From Schaalia odontolytica (GTDB lineage Bacteria > Actinomycetota > Actinomycetes > Actinomycetales > Actinomycetaceae): 64,000 bases of DNA. Each line of letters begins with the position of its first letter. Position 1 is the first letter of the stretch. Position numbers and translations under genes: made by a program. Positions 53,746-63,504 of the stretch are shown here, one piece after another. The notes beneath the pieces are model-generated. The model saw only the letters and a program-made list of their open reading frames with translations, ran no database searches and was not told where the DNA came from. Where the stretch lies: assembly GCF_031191545.1 (NCBI RefSeq), contig NZ_CP133472.1:310001-374000 (forward strand). Direction: 5' to 3'.

Positions 53746-56211
53746 TCAGCGCAGGTAGCGTCCCGTCACCGAGGCCTCGCTGTCCACGATATCGCTCGGA
53801 GTGCCCTGCGCGACAATACGACCACCTTCGATGCCGCCGCCCGGGCCCATGTCAATGACCCAGTCAGCGCAACGGATCAGGTCCAGGTCGTGCTCGATGA
53901 CGAGGACCGTCGCTCCACGCTCAATGAGGTGCTGAAGCACGTTCAGGAGGACCTGCACATCATCCGGGTGCAGGCCGATCGTCGGCTCGTCGAAGACGAA
54001 GAGAGTGCCCTCCTGGTGCCTACCCATTTCCGAGGCAAGCTTGAGGCGCTGGGCCTCGCCACCGGAGAGGGCGGGAGTGGCCTCCCCCAGCGTCAGGTAG
54101 CCCAGGCCGAGACCGACCAGGGTCTCGAGGAGGGCACCCGCTTTCTTCAGCCCACGCACGGCCGCTCTTGCCTCGTCCACGCTCATCGCCATGATGTCGG
54201 GCAGGCTCAGCCCATCGCGGCGGATCCGCAACGCCTGCGCGCCGTAGCGGCTCCCTCGACAATCTGTGCACTCAATGTCCACGTCGGGCAAAAATTGCAC
54301 ATCCAGGGTGATCTGCCCAGTACCGTCGCAAGTGGGGCATCGAAGCAAACCCGTGTTGTACGAGAAGGCACCGGGCTTCAACCCGGCCGCCTGCGCCTCC
54401 TCGGTGCGCGCAAACGCCCGGCGCAGCTCATCCAGGACACCGGAGTACGTGGCCACGGTCGAGCGTACATTCACTCCGATCGGCGTCGCATCGATCAGGT
54501 TCACCCGTGAGATACCAGCGGCATCCACGTCGCGCACGTGCGCGGGCAAAGGCTCACCAGCAAGGCGCGCACGCAGCGCGGGAACCAGCGACTCAAGGAC
54601 GAGTGTCGTCTTACCCGACCCACTGACGCCCGTCACGGCCGTCAACGAACCCAGCGGAATATCAACACTCAGGGGCCGCACCGTGTGGATCTGGTTAGTC
54701 TCCAGGTAAAGCGCACCGCGCCCATCGATATCCGCGCCCCGATCCGACTCCCCCGCTGCACGCTCAACCCGACGCAACCCAGCCATGTACGGGCCGATGC
54801 GGGAAGCTGGGGCATGGGAGGCCTCGACGATGGGCCCCTGGAAGATGACGCGACCACCGTCCGCTCCCGCTCCGGGTCCGATCTCGATCAGGTGATCCGC
54901 GGCTGCAAGGACACGTGTGTCGTGGTCGACAACGACAGCGGAATTCCCGTCGGCGACGAGTTCCCGGATAATCGCCAGGACGCCGTCGACGTTGGAGGGG
55001 TGCAGGCCGATGGTCGGCTCATCCAGCACGTAGAGGACCCCGGTCGTCCGGTTGCGTACGGCACGGGCGAGCTGCACGCGCTGGCGCTCGCCGTTGGACA
55101 ACGTCGACGACGCGCGGTCGAGAGACAGGTAGGACAGGCCGAGCTGCACGAGGCGATCCATCGGCTCGGTCATCTCCTCGACAATGACGCGGGCCATGGG
55201 AGCTACCTCATCCGGAACGAGGCCGGGGACGCGCTGGACCCACTCGCGCAGCTCCGTGAGCGTGAGGCGCGAGGCCTCGCCCAGGTCGATGCCCTCGATC
55301 AGCGTGGAGCGTACACGTTCCCCCAGGCGCGTGCCGTCGCAGGCGGGGCATGTGCGGGTGATGAGGTATTTTTCCACGCGGGCGAGGGCCTTCTCGTCTT
55401 TCGCCTTCGACAAGGCGTTTTCGACCGTGGCGACCGCGTTGAAGTAGGTGAAGTCCAGCTCCGCGCCACCGGTCTTGGTGGCGACGATGATATGGCGTTT
55501 CTCAGCGGGCCCCTCGTAGACGATCGCCTTCTCCGCATCGCTCAGGTCCCGGAAGGGCACGTTCGTGCGCACGCCCATTTCGCGGGCGACGTCCTTCATG
55601 AGCTTCCACATGAGGGACCCCCACGGGGAAACCGCGCCCTCGTCAATAGTGAGGGATTCATCGGGCACGAGGGATGCTCGGTTGACGACGCGCTGGACGC
55701 CCGTCCCCTCACACACCGGGCACGCACCGCCCGAGTTAAATGCCATCTCCTCCGCACCGAGACCGTAGAAGGAGTCAGCACACTGCGGGCACGTGAGAGG
55801 CACTTCTAGGGCCACGTTGCGCGAGGGCGGGACGCGGTGCCCGTTGGGGCACACGTAGGAGCCAACGCGTGAGAACAGCAGGCGCAGGTGGTTGAGAAGC
55901 TCCGTCGCCGTACCGAAGGTGGAGCGCACGTCAGGTACACCTGGGCGCTGGCGCAGCGCGAGCGCGGCGGGCACGTGCGCAACCTCGTCGACCGAGGCCT
56001 TGGCAGCCTGGGAGATGCGCCGACGCGTGTAGGTCGCCAGGGACTCCAGGTAACGCCGCGATCCCTCCGCGTAGAGCGTGCCCAGGGCCAGGGAAGATTT
56101 GCCCGACCCAGACACGCCCGCGACTGCGACGAACGCGTTCAGAGGAACGTCGACGTCCACGTTTTTCAGGTTGTGGACGCGGGCGCCACGTACACGGATG
56201 ACGCTGGGCAT
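53746..56211 (-). CDS. UvrA-like ABC ATPase, class II (UvrA2/DrrC-type)
   Basis: 821 residues, about 120 shorter than classical UvrA. Two ABC modules: Walker A GVSGSGKSSLA (33-43) and GVSGSGKTTLV (about 500), signature LSNGERQR in the first half and LSGGEAQR in the second, Walker B in VLYVLDEPTIGLHPS and LFVFDEPTIGLHPDD. Four-Cys zinc modules are present (CPQC/CPVC, CPTC/CTDC). The reduced size is consistent with loss of the UvrB-binding region, as in UvrA2 and drug-resistance DrrC proteins. Role in DNA damage tolerance or drug self-protection is inferred. It ends before era with one base between. Confidence 0.85.
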   Translation of the reverse strand: MPSVIRVRGARVHNLKNVDVDVPLNAFVAVAGVSGSGKSSLALGTLYAEGSRRYLESLATYTRRRISQAAKASVDEVAHVPAALALRQRPGVPDVRSTFGTATELLNHLRLLFSRVGSYVCPNGHRVPPSRNVALEVPLTCPQCADSFYGLGAEEMAFNSGGACPVCEGTGVQRVVNRASLVPDESLTIDEGAVSPWGSLMWKLMKDVAREMGVRTNVPFRDLSDAEKAIVYEGPAEKRHIIVATKTGGAELDFTYFNAVATVENALSKAKDEKALARVEKYLITRTCPACDGTRLGERVRSTLIEGIDLGEASRLTLTELREWVQRVPGLVPDEVAPMARVIVEEMTEPMDRLVQLGLSYLSLDRASSTLSNGERQRVQLARAVRNRTTGVLYVLDEPTIGLHPSNVDGVLAIIRELVADGNSAVVVDHDTRVLAAADHLIEIGPGAGADGGRVIFQGPIVEASHAPASRIGPYMAGLRRVERAAGESDRGADIDGRGALYLETNQIHTVRPLSVDIPLGSLTAVTGVSGSGKTTLVLESLVPALRARLAGEPLPAHVRDVDAAGISRVNLIDATPIGVNVRSTVATYSGVLDELRRAFARTEEAQAAGLKPGAFSYNTGLLRCPTCDGTGQITLDVQFLPDVDIECTDCRGSRYGAQALRIRRDGLSLPDIMAMSVDEARAAVRGLKKAGALLETLVGLGLGYLTLGEATPALSGGEAQRLKLASEMGRHQEGTLFVFDEPTIGLHPDDVQVLLNVLQHLIERGATVLVIEHDLDLIRCADWVIDMGPGGGIEGGRIVAQGTPSDIVDSEASVTGRYLR

Positions 56212-56212
56212 G

Positions 56213-57439
56213 TCAGAAGCCCAATCGCCCCAGCATCTTGGGGTCGGACTGCCAGTCCTTGGCGGTGCGCACGTGCAGGTCGAGGTAGACGCGGCGGCCC
56301 AGCAGCTCCTCGATGTGGGCGCGGGCCTGGGTGCCGATCTGCTTGAGGCGCGAACCCTTGCGGCCGATGATGATGGCCTTCTGCGAGTCGCGCTCGACGT
56401 ACACGTTCACGTGGATGTCAAGCATGGGCGGGCGGTCGTCGCCTTCGCGGCGAGGCCTCTCGATGATCTCCTCGACCTGGACGGCCAGGGAGTGGGGCAG
56501 CTCGTCGCGCACACCCTCCAGCGCGGCCTCACGGATAAACTCGGCGATGAGGGTGTCGCGGGACTCGTCGGTGACGTCACCCTCGGGGTACAGCGGGGGC
56601 GAGAGCGGCACCGTGTCGGCAAGCACCTCGCGCAGGTGGTCAATGCCCTTGCCCTCCACGGAGGACACCGGCACGATGGCGGCCCACTCCCCCAGCTTCT
56701 CGATCGAGAGCAGATGCTTCATAACGCGCTCACGCGGCACGGCGTCGCACTTGGTCGCAACCGCGATGATCGGGCGCTTGATGCCGCGCAGCTCGCGGGC
56801 GATGAACTGGTCGCCGGGGCCGATGCGCTGGTCGGCGGGCAGGCAGAAGAGCACGACGTCGACCTCCGAGAGAGCCTCGCGCACCATGTCGTTAAGCCGC
56901 TTGCCCAGCAGTGTGCGGGGGCGGTGGTATCCGGGGGTGTCGACAAGGACCAGCTGGTATCCCTCGCCGTGCACGATGCCGCGGATATTGTGGCGCGTCG
57001 TCTCGGGGCGACCCGACGTGATCGCTATCTTGCGTCCCACCAGGGCGTTCGTCAGCGTCGACTTGCCGACGTTGGGGCGGCCCACGATGGAGATGAAGCC
57101 GGCGCGGAAGTCCTCGGGAAAGTCCGGGATCTCGATGGTCGCCGCCGCATCCTGGCGCAGGGCAGCAACCGAGGTGAGCGCCTCGAACGCATCCAGGTCG
57201 GCGTCCTCCTCGTCCTCCAGGCCTTCAAAGGCCTCACCGTCGAAGTCTTCGTCATCCTCGAGGTCTTCGTCGTCGCCGAGCTCAGCCCCGGCCTCGTCCT
57301 CGGAATCCTCACCGAGGCCGGCGTCGATCTGCGCTCGAGCGTCGGCTTCCGGGTCCGCGGCGTCGCTCGCCACCTCGATGCGCGCGTCCCCGAAGGCGTT
57401 GGGGCCGGCCATGAGTTCGTCGTCGGAGGGGAATCGCAT
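56213..57439 (-). CDS. era: GTPase Era with long acidic N-terminal extension
   Basis: 408 residues; typical Era is about 300. The G domain starts at residue 113 (FISIVGRPNVGKST, G1 at 120-127), with DTPGYHRPRTLLG (G3), TKCD (G4), and the C-terminal KH domain (KAIIIGRKGSRLKQIGTQARAHIEELLG). It binds 16S rRNA in 30S maturation. The first ~110 residues are extremely rich in Asp/Glu and Ala (DDEDLEDDEDFDGEAFEG), with no recognised domain. An internal start near the G domain lacks a good candidate, so the extension is probably real. Confidence 0.92.
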   Translation of the reverse strand: MRFPSDDELMAGPNAFGDARIEVASDAADPEADARAQIDAGLGEDSEDEAGAELGDDEDLEDDEDFDGEAFEGLEDEEDADLDAFEALTSVAALRQDAAATIEIPDFPEDFRAGFISIVGRPNVGKSTLTNALVGRKIAITSGRPETTRHNIRGIVHGEGYQLVLVDTPGYHRPRTLLGKRLNDMVREALSEVDVVLFCLPADQRIGPGDQFIARELRGIKRPIIAVATKCDAVPRERVMKHLLSIEKLGEWAAIVPVSSVEGKGIDHLREVLADTVPLSPPLYPEGDVTDESRDTLIAEFIREAALEGVRDELPHSLAVQVEEIIERPRREGDDRPPMLDIHVNVYVERDSQKAIIIGRKGSRLKQIGTQARAHIEELLGRRVYLDLHVRTAKDWQSDPKMLGRLGF

Positions 57440-57440
57440 G

Positions 57441-58793
57441 TCAGTTGTCCTTATCGTCGGCGGGGATGGTGTTGGTGATGAGCGGAGAATCAGGGTCGAG
57501 GCGGCACAGGATGGTGGAGACTTGGCGGCGGCGCCCGCGCGCCTCTTCCGCGGTCATCGACACGCCGGCGAGGGTGCCGGTCGCGCCGGGCAGCGGGACC
57601 CGCCCGATGGCCTTGGCGAGCAGGCCGCCGACCGAGTCGACGTCCTCGTCCTCGATCTCGCGGTCCAGGAGCTCGCCCAGCTCGGAGATCGGGTAGCGCG
57701 CGGGAACGCGCCAGGTGCCGGGTTCGATCTCCTCGGGCTCGATGGAGTGGCGGTCGTGCTCGTCGGTCAGCTCGCCGACGACCTCCTCGAGAATGTCCTC
57801 GAGGGTCACCAGGCCCGCGACGCCGCCGTACTCGTCGATGACGATGGCCATGTGGAAACGCTCGGCCTGCATCTGGCGGAGCATGTCGTCGGCGGGCTTC
57901 ATTTCGACCGCGTACTCGGCGGGGCGCATCATCTGCTCGGCACGCATGTCGAGCGCTCCACCCGTGGCTTCCCAGCGCGAGACGAGGTCCTTGAAGTACA
58001 GGATGCCGCGAATGTCGTCCACGTCGTCGCCGACGACGGGCACGCGCGAAAAACCGGAGCGCACGAAGAGGTGCAGCGCGGAGGGGGCGGAGGTGTCGGC
58101 GTCGATGGTCACCATGTCGGTGCGCGGCACCATCACTTCTCGCACGAGCGTGTGCCCAAGGTCCAGGACGGACCGGACCATGTCGCGGTCCTCTTCCTCG
58201 AAGCTTTCGGGCTCGCCGACCTCGTCGACGATTTCACGCAGGTCAGAGATCAGCTCGGCGCGCACCTGCGCCTCGGTGGGGGCGGGCGTGGGGCGCGAGG
58301 AGCGCACGCGGGTGAGCAGCGGGTCCGCGAGGTGACTGAGGCTGGCGAGGCGGGCTGAGAAGCCTGTTCCCGCCAGGGCGACGCCCTCGGGGTTACGCGC
58401 GCCCCACTGGGCGGGCAGGAAGGACACGAACAGCAGCTGGAATGCCCCGATCACGCTGACGGCGATGAGGGCGACGGCCCACCACGGCAGGCGCGTGTCA
58501 ACCAGGACAATCGTGCCCATGACCGCGTAGATGACCTGCCAGAAGGTACGGAAGGCGCGCAGCGACAGCAGGGTGCGCCGACGGCGGTCGACGAGGCCGT
58601 AGAGGACCCGCGCGTTGCGGCGCTCTTCCTCGATGAGGTCCTCGACGCCGGCCAGGGTCAGGCGCTGCACAGCCTGCTCGACGCTCTGTGCGAAGGACGC
58701 GAAGGCCAGGGCAACGACCGCGAGGATCAGGAGGGCCACGGAGGGCACGTCCACGATCGGCGAGGCCGGGGATGCCTGGAGGGGAAGGATCAT
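57441..58793 (-). CDS. CorC/HlyC-family membrane protein with CBS domains
   Basis: 450 residues. An N-terminal DUF21/CNNM-type membrane region (about 17-160), two CBS repeats (VREVMVPRTDMVTIDADTSAP, PADDMLRQMQAERFHMAIVIDEYGGVAGLVTLEDILEEVVGEL) and a C-terminal transporter-associated domain (CorC_HlyC). Related proteins act in magnesium or cobalt efflux. Overlaps ybeY by 4 bases and precedes era by one base, the classic order. Confidence 0.9.
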   Translation of the reverse strand: MILPLQASPASPIVDVPSVALLILAVVALAFASFAQSVEQAVQRLTLAGVEDLIEEERRNARVLYGLVDRRRRTLLSLRAFRTFWQVIYAVMGTIVLVDTRLPWWAVALIAVSVIGAFQLLFVSFLPAQWGARNPEGVALAGTGFSARLASLSHLADPLLTRVRSSRPTPAPTEAQVRAELISDLREIVDEVGEPESFEEEDRDMVRSVLDLGHTLVREVMVPRTDMVTIDADTSAPSALHLFVRSGFSRVPVVGDDVDDIRGILYFKDLVSRWEATGGALDMRAEQMMRPAEYAVEMKPADDMLRQMQAERFHMAIVIDEYGGVAGLVTLEDILEEVVGELTDEHDRHSIEPEEIEPGTWRVPARYPISELGELLDREIEDEDVDSVGGLLAKAIGRVPLPGATGTLAGVSMTAEEARGRRRQVSTILCRLDPDSPLITNTIPADDKDN

Positions 58794-59239
58794 CGAGTGG
58801 CCAGGAAGGTCAGCAGGAGCTTGCGTTGGAGCGCGAACATGACCTCGCGCTCGGCGTCCTGGGCGTGGTCGTAACCCAGGAGGTGGAGCATGCCGTGCGT
58901 GGCCAGGAGCAGCATCTCCTCGGCGGCGCTGTGGCCGGATTCTGCGGCCTGGCGGGCGGCGACCTGCGGGCAGATGCAGATGTCTCCGAGCATGCCGGGG
59001 GGCGTGGGGTGCTCCGCTGTGCCGGGGCGCAGCTCGTCCATGGGGAAGCTCATGACGTCGGTGGGACCGGGCAGGTCCAGCCAGCGCACGTGCAGGTCTT
59101 CCATCGGCTCGGGCTCGATGAAAATGATGTTGACTTCCGCGTCGGAGCTAACGTGCATCTGGTCGAGCACGTAGTCGGCCAGGGCGGAAAACTCGGCTTC
59201 GTTGATCTCGTAGTCGGTCTCGTTGATGACCTCGGTCAT
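58790..59239 (-). CDS. ybeY: Endoribonuclease YbeY
   Basis: 149 residues from ATG 59237-59239, whose first base pair overlaps the phoH stop codon. The metal-binding motif HGMLHLLGYDHAQD is intact. Processes 16S rRNA 3' ends and acts in ribosome quality control together with Era. Confidence 0.94.
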   Translation of the reverse strand: MTEVINETDYEINEAEFSALADYVLDQMHVSSDAEVNIIFIEPEPMEDLHVRWLDLPGPTDVMSFPMDELRPGTAEHPTPPGMLGDICICPQVAARQAAESGHSAAEEMLLLATHGMLHLLGYDHAQDAEREVMFALQRKLLLTFLATR

Positions 59240-60288
59240 GACGTGTACTCCCTGCGTGCGGTGTTGTGGCTGCGTGTGCGCGCGCGGCGGGCGGCGTTCT
59301 TGTCGTCGAATCGCTGGTAGGCGTCGATGATCGCGCCGACCAGCTCGTGGCGCACGACGTCGGCGCTGGTCAGGTGGCAAAACTCGATGTCGTCGATGTC
59401 GCCGAGGATGCTTTCGACGACGGACAGGCCGGACGTCTGGCTGCCGGGCAGGTCGACCTGCGAGGCGTCGCCGGTGACGACGACCTTGGAGCCGAAGCCC
59501 AGGCGGGTAAGGAACATCTTCATCTGGCCCACCGTCGTGTTCTGGGCCTCGTCGAGGATGATGAAGGAGTCGTTGAGGGTGCGTCCACGCATGTACGCCA
59601 GGGGCGCGACCTCGATCGTTCCTGCGGCCATGAGCTTGGGCAGTGCCTCGGGGTCGAGCATGTCCCCCAGCGCGTCGTAGAGGGGGCGCAGATAGGGGTC
59701 GATCTTGTCAGTGAGGGATCCGGGCAGGAAACCCAGGTTCTCCCCCGCCTCGACTGCCGGGCGGGTCAGGACGATGCGGCGCACCTCGCCGGACAGGAGG
59801 CGGCGCACGGCCTGGGCCATCGCCAGGTAGGTCTTGCCCGTGCCCGCCGGTCCGATGCCGAAGACGACGGTCGCTCGGTCGATCGCGTCCGTGTATGCCT
59901 TCTGGCCGGGGGTCTTAGGGCGGATCGAGCGCCCGCGCGCGGAGAGGATTTCTTCCGTGGGCGCCTCGCCCGAGGTGAGGCGCCCGAGCAGGCCGATGGC
60001 CTGTTCGACGGCGGTTGCGTCCAGGGCGGTGCCGCGCCGGGCCATGCCGATGAGTTCTTCGAGGAGGCCAGCGGCCACGTCGATGTCTGCCTGGGTGCCG
60101 GCCAGGGAGATCTCGCGCCCGGTCACGAGGAACCGGACGTGTGGGAAGCCGCGTTCGAGGGCGCGCAGAACCTGGTCTGAGACGCCGAGGACCGCGATCG
60201 GTTCCATGCCCGCGGGGATGGTGACGCGCCCCGTGGTGTGTGCGAGGGTGGCCGCCGCGAGCGCCGGCGCTGTGTTCTGCGTAGTCAT
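59236..60288 (-). CDS. phoH: PhoH-like ATPase
   Basis: 350 residues. The P-loop is FGIGPAGTGKTYLAMAQAV, Walker B is FIILDEAQNTT, with RPAVEAGENLGFLPGSLTDKIDPYLRPLYD between, typical for PhoH. An N-terminal KH-like segment (residues 30-75) precedes. In actinobacteria it leads the phoH-ybeY-corC-era operon. RNA helicase or nuclease-associated ATPase activity is known for some homologues. Confidence 0.93.
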   Translation of the reverse strand: MTTQNTAPALAAATLAHTTGRVTIPAGMEPIAVLGVSDQVLRALERGFPHVRFLVTGREISLAGTQADIDVAAGLLEELIGMARRGTALDATAVEQAIGLLGRLTSGEAPTEEILSARGRSIRPKTPGQKAYTDAIDRATVVFGIGPAGTGKTYLAMAQAVRRLLSGEVRRIVLTRPAVEAGENLGFLPGSLTDKIDPYLRPLYDALGDMLDPEALPKLMAAGTIEVAPLAYMRGRTLNDSFIILDEAQNTTVGQMKMFLTRLGFGSKVVVTGDASQVDLPGSQTSGLSVVESILGDIDDIEFCHLTSADVVRHELVGAIIDAYQRFDDKNAARRARTRSHNTARREYTS

Positions 60289-60424
60289 ACTGTAGCCATT
60301 CTACTGTGCGCCGCCCCGACGCAGGCGATGCGCGGGCCGACAGCTCAGTGACCCCGGACGCATCGGGGCGCGCTACCGCGTATCCCGGATGCGTGGGAAG
60401 CCGGGAAGCAAGCACAATGGCACT

Positions 60425-63025
60425 ATGCCCACCCTCGAAGAACTCGTATCGCATCCGCCGGAGCTGCCGGTCACGCGCGCCCTGGGCGATATTGCGGCGG
60501 CGGCGCGGCCGGGGGCCTGCGCGGTCATCACCGCGCCTCCGGGCACGGGCAAGACGACGCTGCTGCCGCCCGCCGTGGCGGTGGCGTTGGCCGGGCACGA
60601 CGCGTCGGCGGGGCGGGTGCTTGTCACCCAGCCGCGCAGGGTGGCCGCGCGGGCAGCTGCCCGCAGGATCGCGCGCCTGCTGGGCGAGGACGTCGGCGGT
60701 CAGGTCGGTTATTCGGTGCGCGGGGATTCTCGCATCAGTGAGCGCACGCGCGTGGAGATGGTGACGCCGGGAGTGGCGTTGCGCCGCCTGCAGCGCGACC
60801 CGGAGCTTCCCGGGGTATCGGCTCTGATCGTGGATGAGTTCCACGAGCGTGACCTGGACACGGACCTGGCGTTGGCGTTTGCGCTGGACGCGCGCTCGGC
60901 TCTGCGCGATGACCTATTCGTGGCGCTGACGTCGGCGACGCTGGAGGCATCGCGCACCGTCGATTTCCTGCGTTCCGCGACGGGCGATGATCCCGCCCTG
61001 GTTGACGTGCCGGGAGACATCTATCCACTGGAGGTGCGCTACGATCCCCCGCCGCGCGGCGTCGAGGCCGTGGGCGCGATCGGTGCCGACCGGGTGGGTG
61101 TGCGCCGCGAGTACCTGGCACACGTGGCCCGCACGGTCGAGGAGACGGTGAGGGCCACCGAAGGGTCGGTCCTCGTGTTCTTGCCGGGCGTGGGCGAGAT
61201 CGAGGCCGTCCGAGGAAACCTGCGCCTGGGCGGCATCCCGGTGCTCGCGCTGCATGGACAGTTGAGCGCCGCCGAGCAGGACCGGGCGCTGTCCCCCTGT
61301 AGCGGGCGCCGCGTCATCCTCTCCACGTCGATCGCGGAGTCGTCGCTGACGGTTCCGGGCGTGTCAGTCGTCGTGGACGCGGGTCTCGCGCGCGAGCCGC
61401 GCTTCGACGCGGGCCGCGGGCTGTCTTCCCTCGTGACCGTGCCGGCGGCGCTGGCGCGCCTGGAGCAGCGGGCAGGACGAGCAGCGCGAAACGGCCCCGG
61501 CCTCGCCGTTCGCGTCATGGATTCCATGGACGTTGCCCGTAGGCCCGCTCAGTCCGCGCCAGGCATCGCGACCCAGGACCTGACGGACGCGCGCCTCCAG
61601 GTCGCCTCGTGGGGCACCCCGGTGGAGGAGCTCGCCCTACTCGACCCTCCACCTGCTGGCACGTGGGAGGCCGCGGGGCAGCGCCTATCCTCCCTGGGAG
61701 CCATCGACGAGGCCGGGACCGCCACCGCTCTCGGCCGCACTCTGGCGTCGCTGCCGTTGGATCCGCCCCTGGGCAGAGCCCTCCTGGCGTCGAGCGCGAT
61801 CCTGGGGGCGTCGAAGGCGGCGCGCTTCGTGGCCCTCCTGTCGGAGGACCTGCGTGCGCCGGGGGCTGACCTGGGTGCGTTGGAGCGTCGGCTGGGTCGC
61901 GCAGGCGCCAGTGACGCGGGGATCGGGAAGGCGCAGGCTGCGCGGGTGAAGGAGACGCAGGCACGCCTGGAGCGTTTGGCGCGGCGTCTGGCGGAAACCG
62001 GCGCGGGCGACGATCGCGGGGCGTCGACCTGGGATTGCGCGGCGAAGGGGCGTACCCGTGAGGACGAGCTGGCCCTGACGTGCGCGCTCGCGTACCCGGA
62101 GTGGATTGCGCGTCGCCGCACGAATTCGACGGCCTACATCCTGGCTGGCGGCGTGGGTGCCGAGCTACCCCAGGGGTGCCCTTTGGAGGGTCAGGAGTGG
62201 CTGGCCGTGGCCTCAATTGACCGGGCACCGGCCTCGCGCCACGCGCGCATCCTCGCGGCGGTGCCCCTGTCGGAGGAGGACGCCTTGGCTGCGGGCGCGG
62301 CGCTGGTAGCGACCCGCACGCAGGCGTCGATTCGCAAGGGGGCGCTGCGAGCGACCCGCACGCGCGCTCTCGGCGCGATTCCCCTGTCGAGCGCCCCGGC
62401 CTCGTCCCTGAGCGAAGAGGAGGCGACCGCGCTGGTGGCCGAGCACCTGGCCTCGCGCGGACTGGGTGATCTGTGCTGGGGGAAGGAGGCCTCGTCCCTG
62501 CGCGAGCGCATGCGGGTGCTTCACGACGTGTTGGGTGAGCCGTGGCCCGACGTGTCGGATGAGGCCCTCGCGGGCAGCGCCCGTCGGTGGCTTGCCCCCT
62601 GGGCGAAGCATCTCGCGTCGGGAGCGTCCCTGAACTGCGTGTCGATGCTCGACGCGCTGCGCTCGATGCTGCCGTGGCCTCAGGCGGCGCGCCTGGATGA
62701 GCTGGTGCCGGAGAAGATGCCGATCCCTTCGGGCGGTACCCGGCCCGTCGATTGGAGCGGCGCGCACCCGGTGCTCACGCTGCGCGTCCAGCAGGCCTTC
62801 GGGTGGACGGACACGCCCAGGCTGGTGGACGGGCGCGTTCCTCTGGTGCTGCACCTGACGGATCCGGCGGGACGCCCCGCGGCGGTCACCTCTGATCTGA
62901 CGTCGTTTTGGGCGGGGCCGTACCGGGACGTGCGCGCGCAGCTTCGCGGGCGCTACCCGAAGCATCCGTGGCCCGAGGATCCGCTGCACGCACAGCCCAC
63001 GAACCGCGCCAAGCGCCGGGGCTAG
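60425..63025 (+). CDS. hrpB: ATP-dependent helicase HrpB
   Basis: 866 residues from ATG 60425. DEAH-box helicase: motif I APPGTGKTTLLP, motif Ia TQPRRVAARAAARRIA, motif II DEFHERDLDTD, SATLEA (motif III), motif V ILSTSIAESSLTVPGVSVVVD, motif VI QRAGRAARNGPG. The HA2 and HrpB C-terminal domains follow. A monofunctional bacterial RNA/DNA helicase of uncertain role, divergently transcribed from phoH. Confidence 0.92.
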   Translation: MPTLEELVSHPPELPVTRALGDIAAAARPGACAVITAPPGTGKTTLLPPAVAVALAGHDASAGRVLVTQPRRVAARAAARRIARLLGEDVGGQVGYSVRGDSRISERTRVEMVTPGVALRRLQRDPELPGVSALIVDEFHERDLDTDLALAFALDARSALRDDLFVALTSATLEASRTVDFLRSATGDDPALVDVPGDIYPLEVRYDPPPRGVEAVGAIGADRVGVRREYLAHVARTVEETVRATEGSVLVFLPGVGEIEAVRGNLRLGGIPVLALHGQLSAAEQDRALSPCSGRRVILSTSIAESSLTVPGVSVVVDAGLAREPRFDAGRGLSSLVTVPAALARLEQRAGRAARNGPGLAVRVMDSMDVARRPAQSAPGIATQDLTDARLQVASWGTPVEELALLDPPPAGTWEAAGQRLSSLGAIDEAGTATALGRTLASLPLDPPLGRALLASSAILGASKAARFVALLSEDLRAPGADLGALERRLGRAGASDAGIGKAQAARVKETQARLERLARRLAETGAGDDRGASTWDCAAKGRTREDELALTCALAYPEWIARRRTNSTAYILAGGVGAELPQGCPLEGQEWLAVASIDRAPASRHARILAAVPLSEEDALAAGAALVATRTQASIRKGALRATRTRALGAIPLSSAPASSLSEEEATALVAEHLASRGLGDLCWGKEASSLRERMRVLHDVLGEPWPDVSDEALAGSARRWLAPWAKHLASGASLNCVSMLDALRSMLPWPQAARLDELVPEKMPIPSGGTRPVDWSGAHPVLTLRVQQAFGWTDTPRLVDGRVPLVLHLTDPAGRPAAVTSDLTSFWAGPYRDVRAQLRGRYPKHPWPEDPLHAQPTNRAKRRG

Positions 63026-63050
63026 CACACCGCTGCCCCGCGCCGGGCGT

Positions 63051-63305
63051 TCAGGCGTCGAGTTTGCCGACTATCCCCCGCCCGTCGGGCAGGTTCTTCG
63101 ACGGCATCTGGTAGGCGTCGAGGTCCGCCATGGCGGGACGCTCGAGGCCCAGTTCGCGCAGCTGCGCGTAGGTCGACATGCGCACGGGACCCAGCTCGGC
63201 GACCGGCTGGCCTTCCTCGGTGAGCGTGACGACTTCACCGGATGAGGCGCGCGCGAGAGCGGCCCCCACATCCTCTTTGAAATCACCAATATCTAGAGCC
63301 CTCAT
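63051..63305 (-). CDS. Phd/YefM-type antitoxin, apparently without toxin
   Basis: 84 residues. The N-terminus (MRALDIGDFKEDVGAALARASSGEVVTLTEEGQPVAELGPV) is the Phd/YefM DNA-binding and dimerisation fold, followed by a short toxin-binding-like tail. No toxin gene follows: downstream is the hrpB end on the other strand, and upstream is a 199-base intergenic region. Either orphan or pairing in trans. Confidence 0.75.
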   Translation of the reverse strand: MRALDIGDFKEDVGAALARASSGEVVTLTEEGQPVAELGPVRMSTYAQLRELGLERPAMADLDAYQMPSKNLPDGRGIVGKLDA

Positions 63306-63504
63306 AGGTACATCTAAGCATGCCGATGAGGGTTTGAACGAGTGGCACGATCACTATGTGAGCCTTCGTTCCTTTACACCCTCAAAATGAGCGACATACC
63401 ACCGTTTCGCCGTGATAATGCACACCTGGAATGTGCCCAGCTGTTGGAATAGTTCCGGCCGCGCTGCGTTGGGATAGGAGAGCCTTTTCTACCCAAGGAG
63501 AAAC

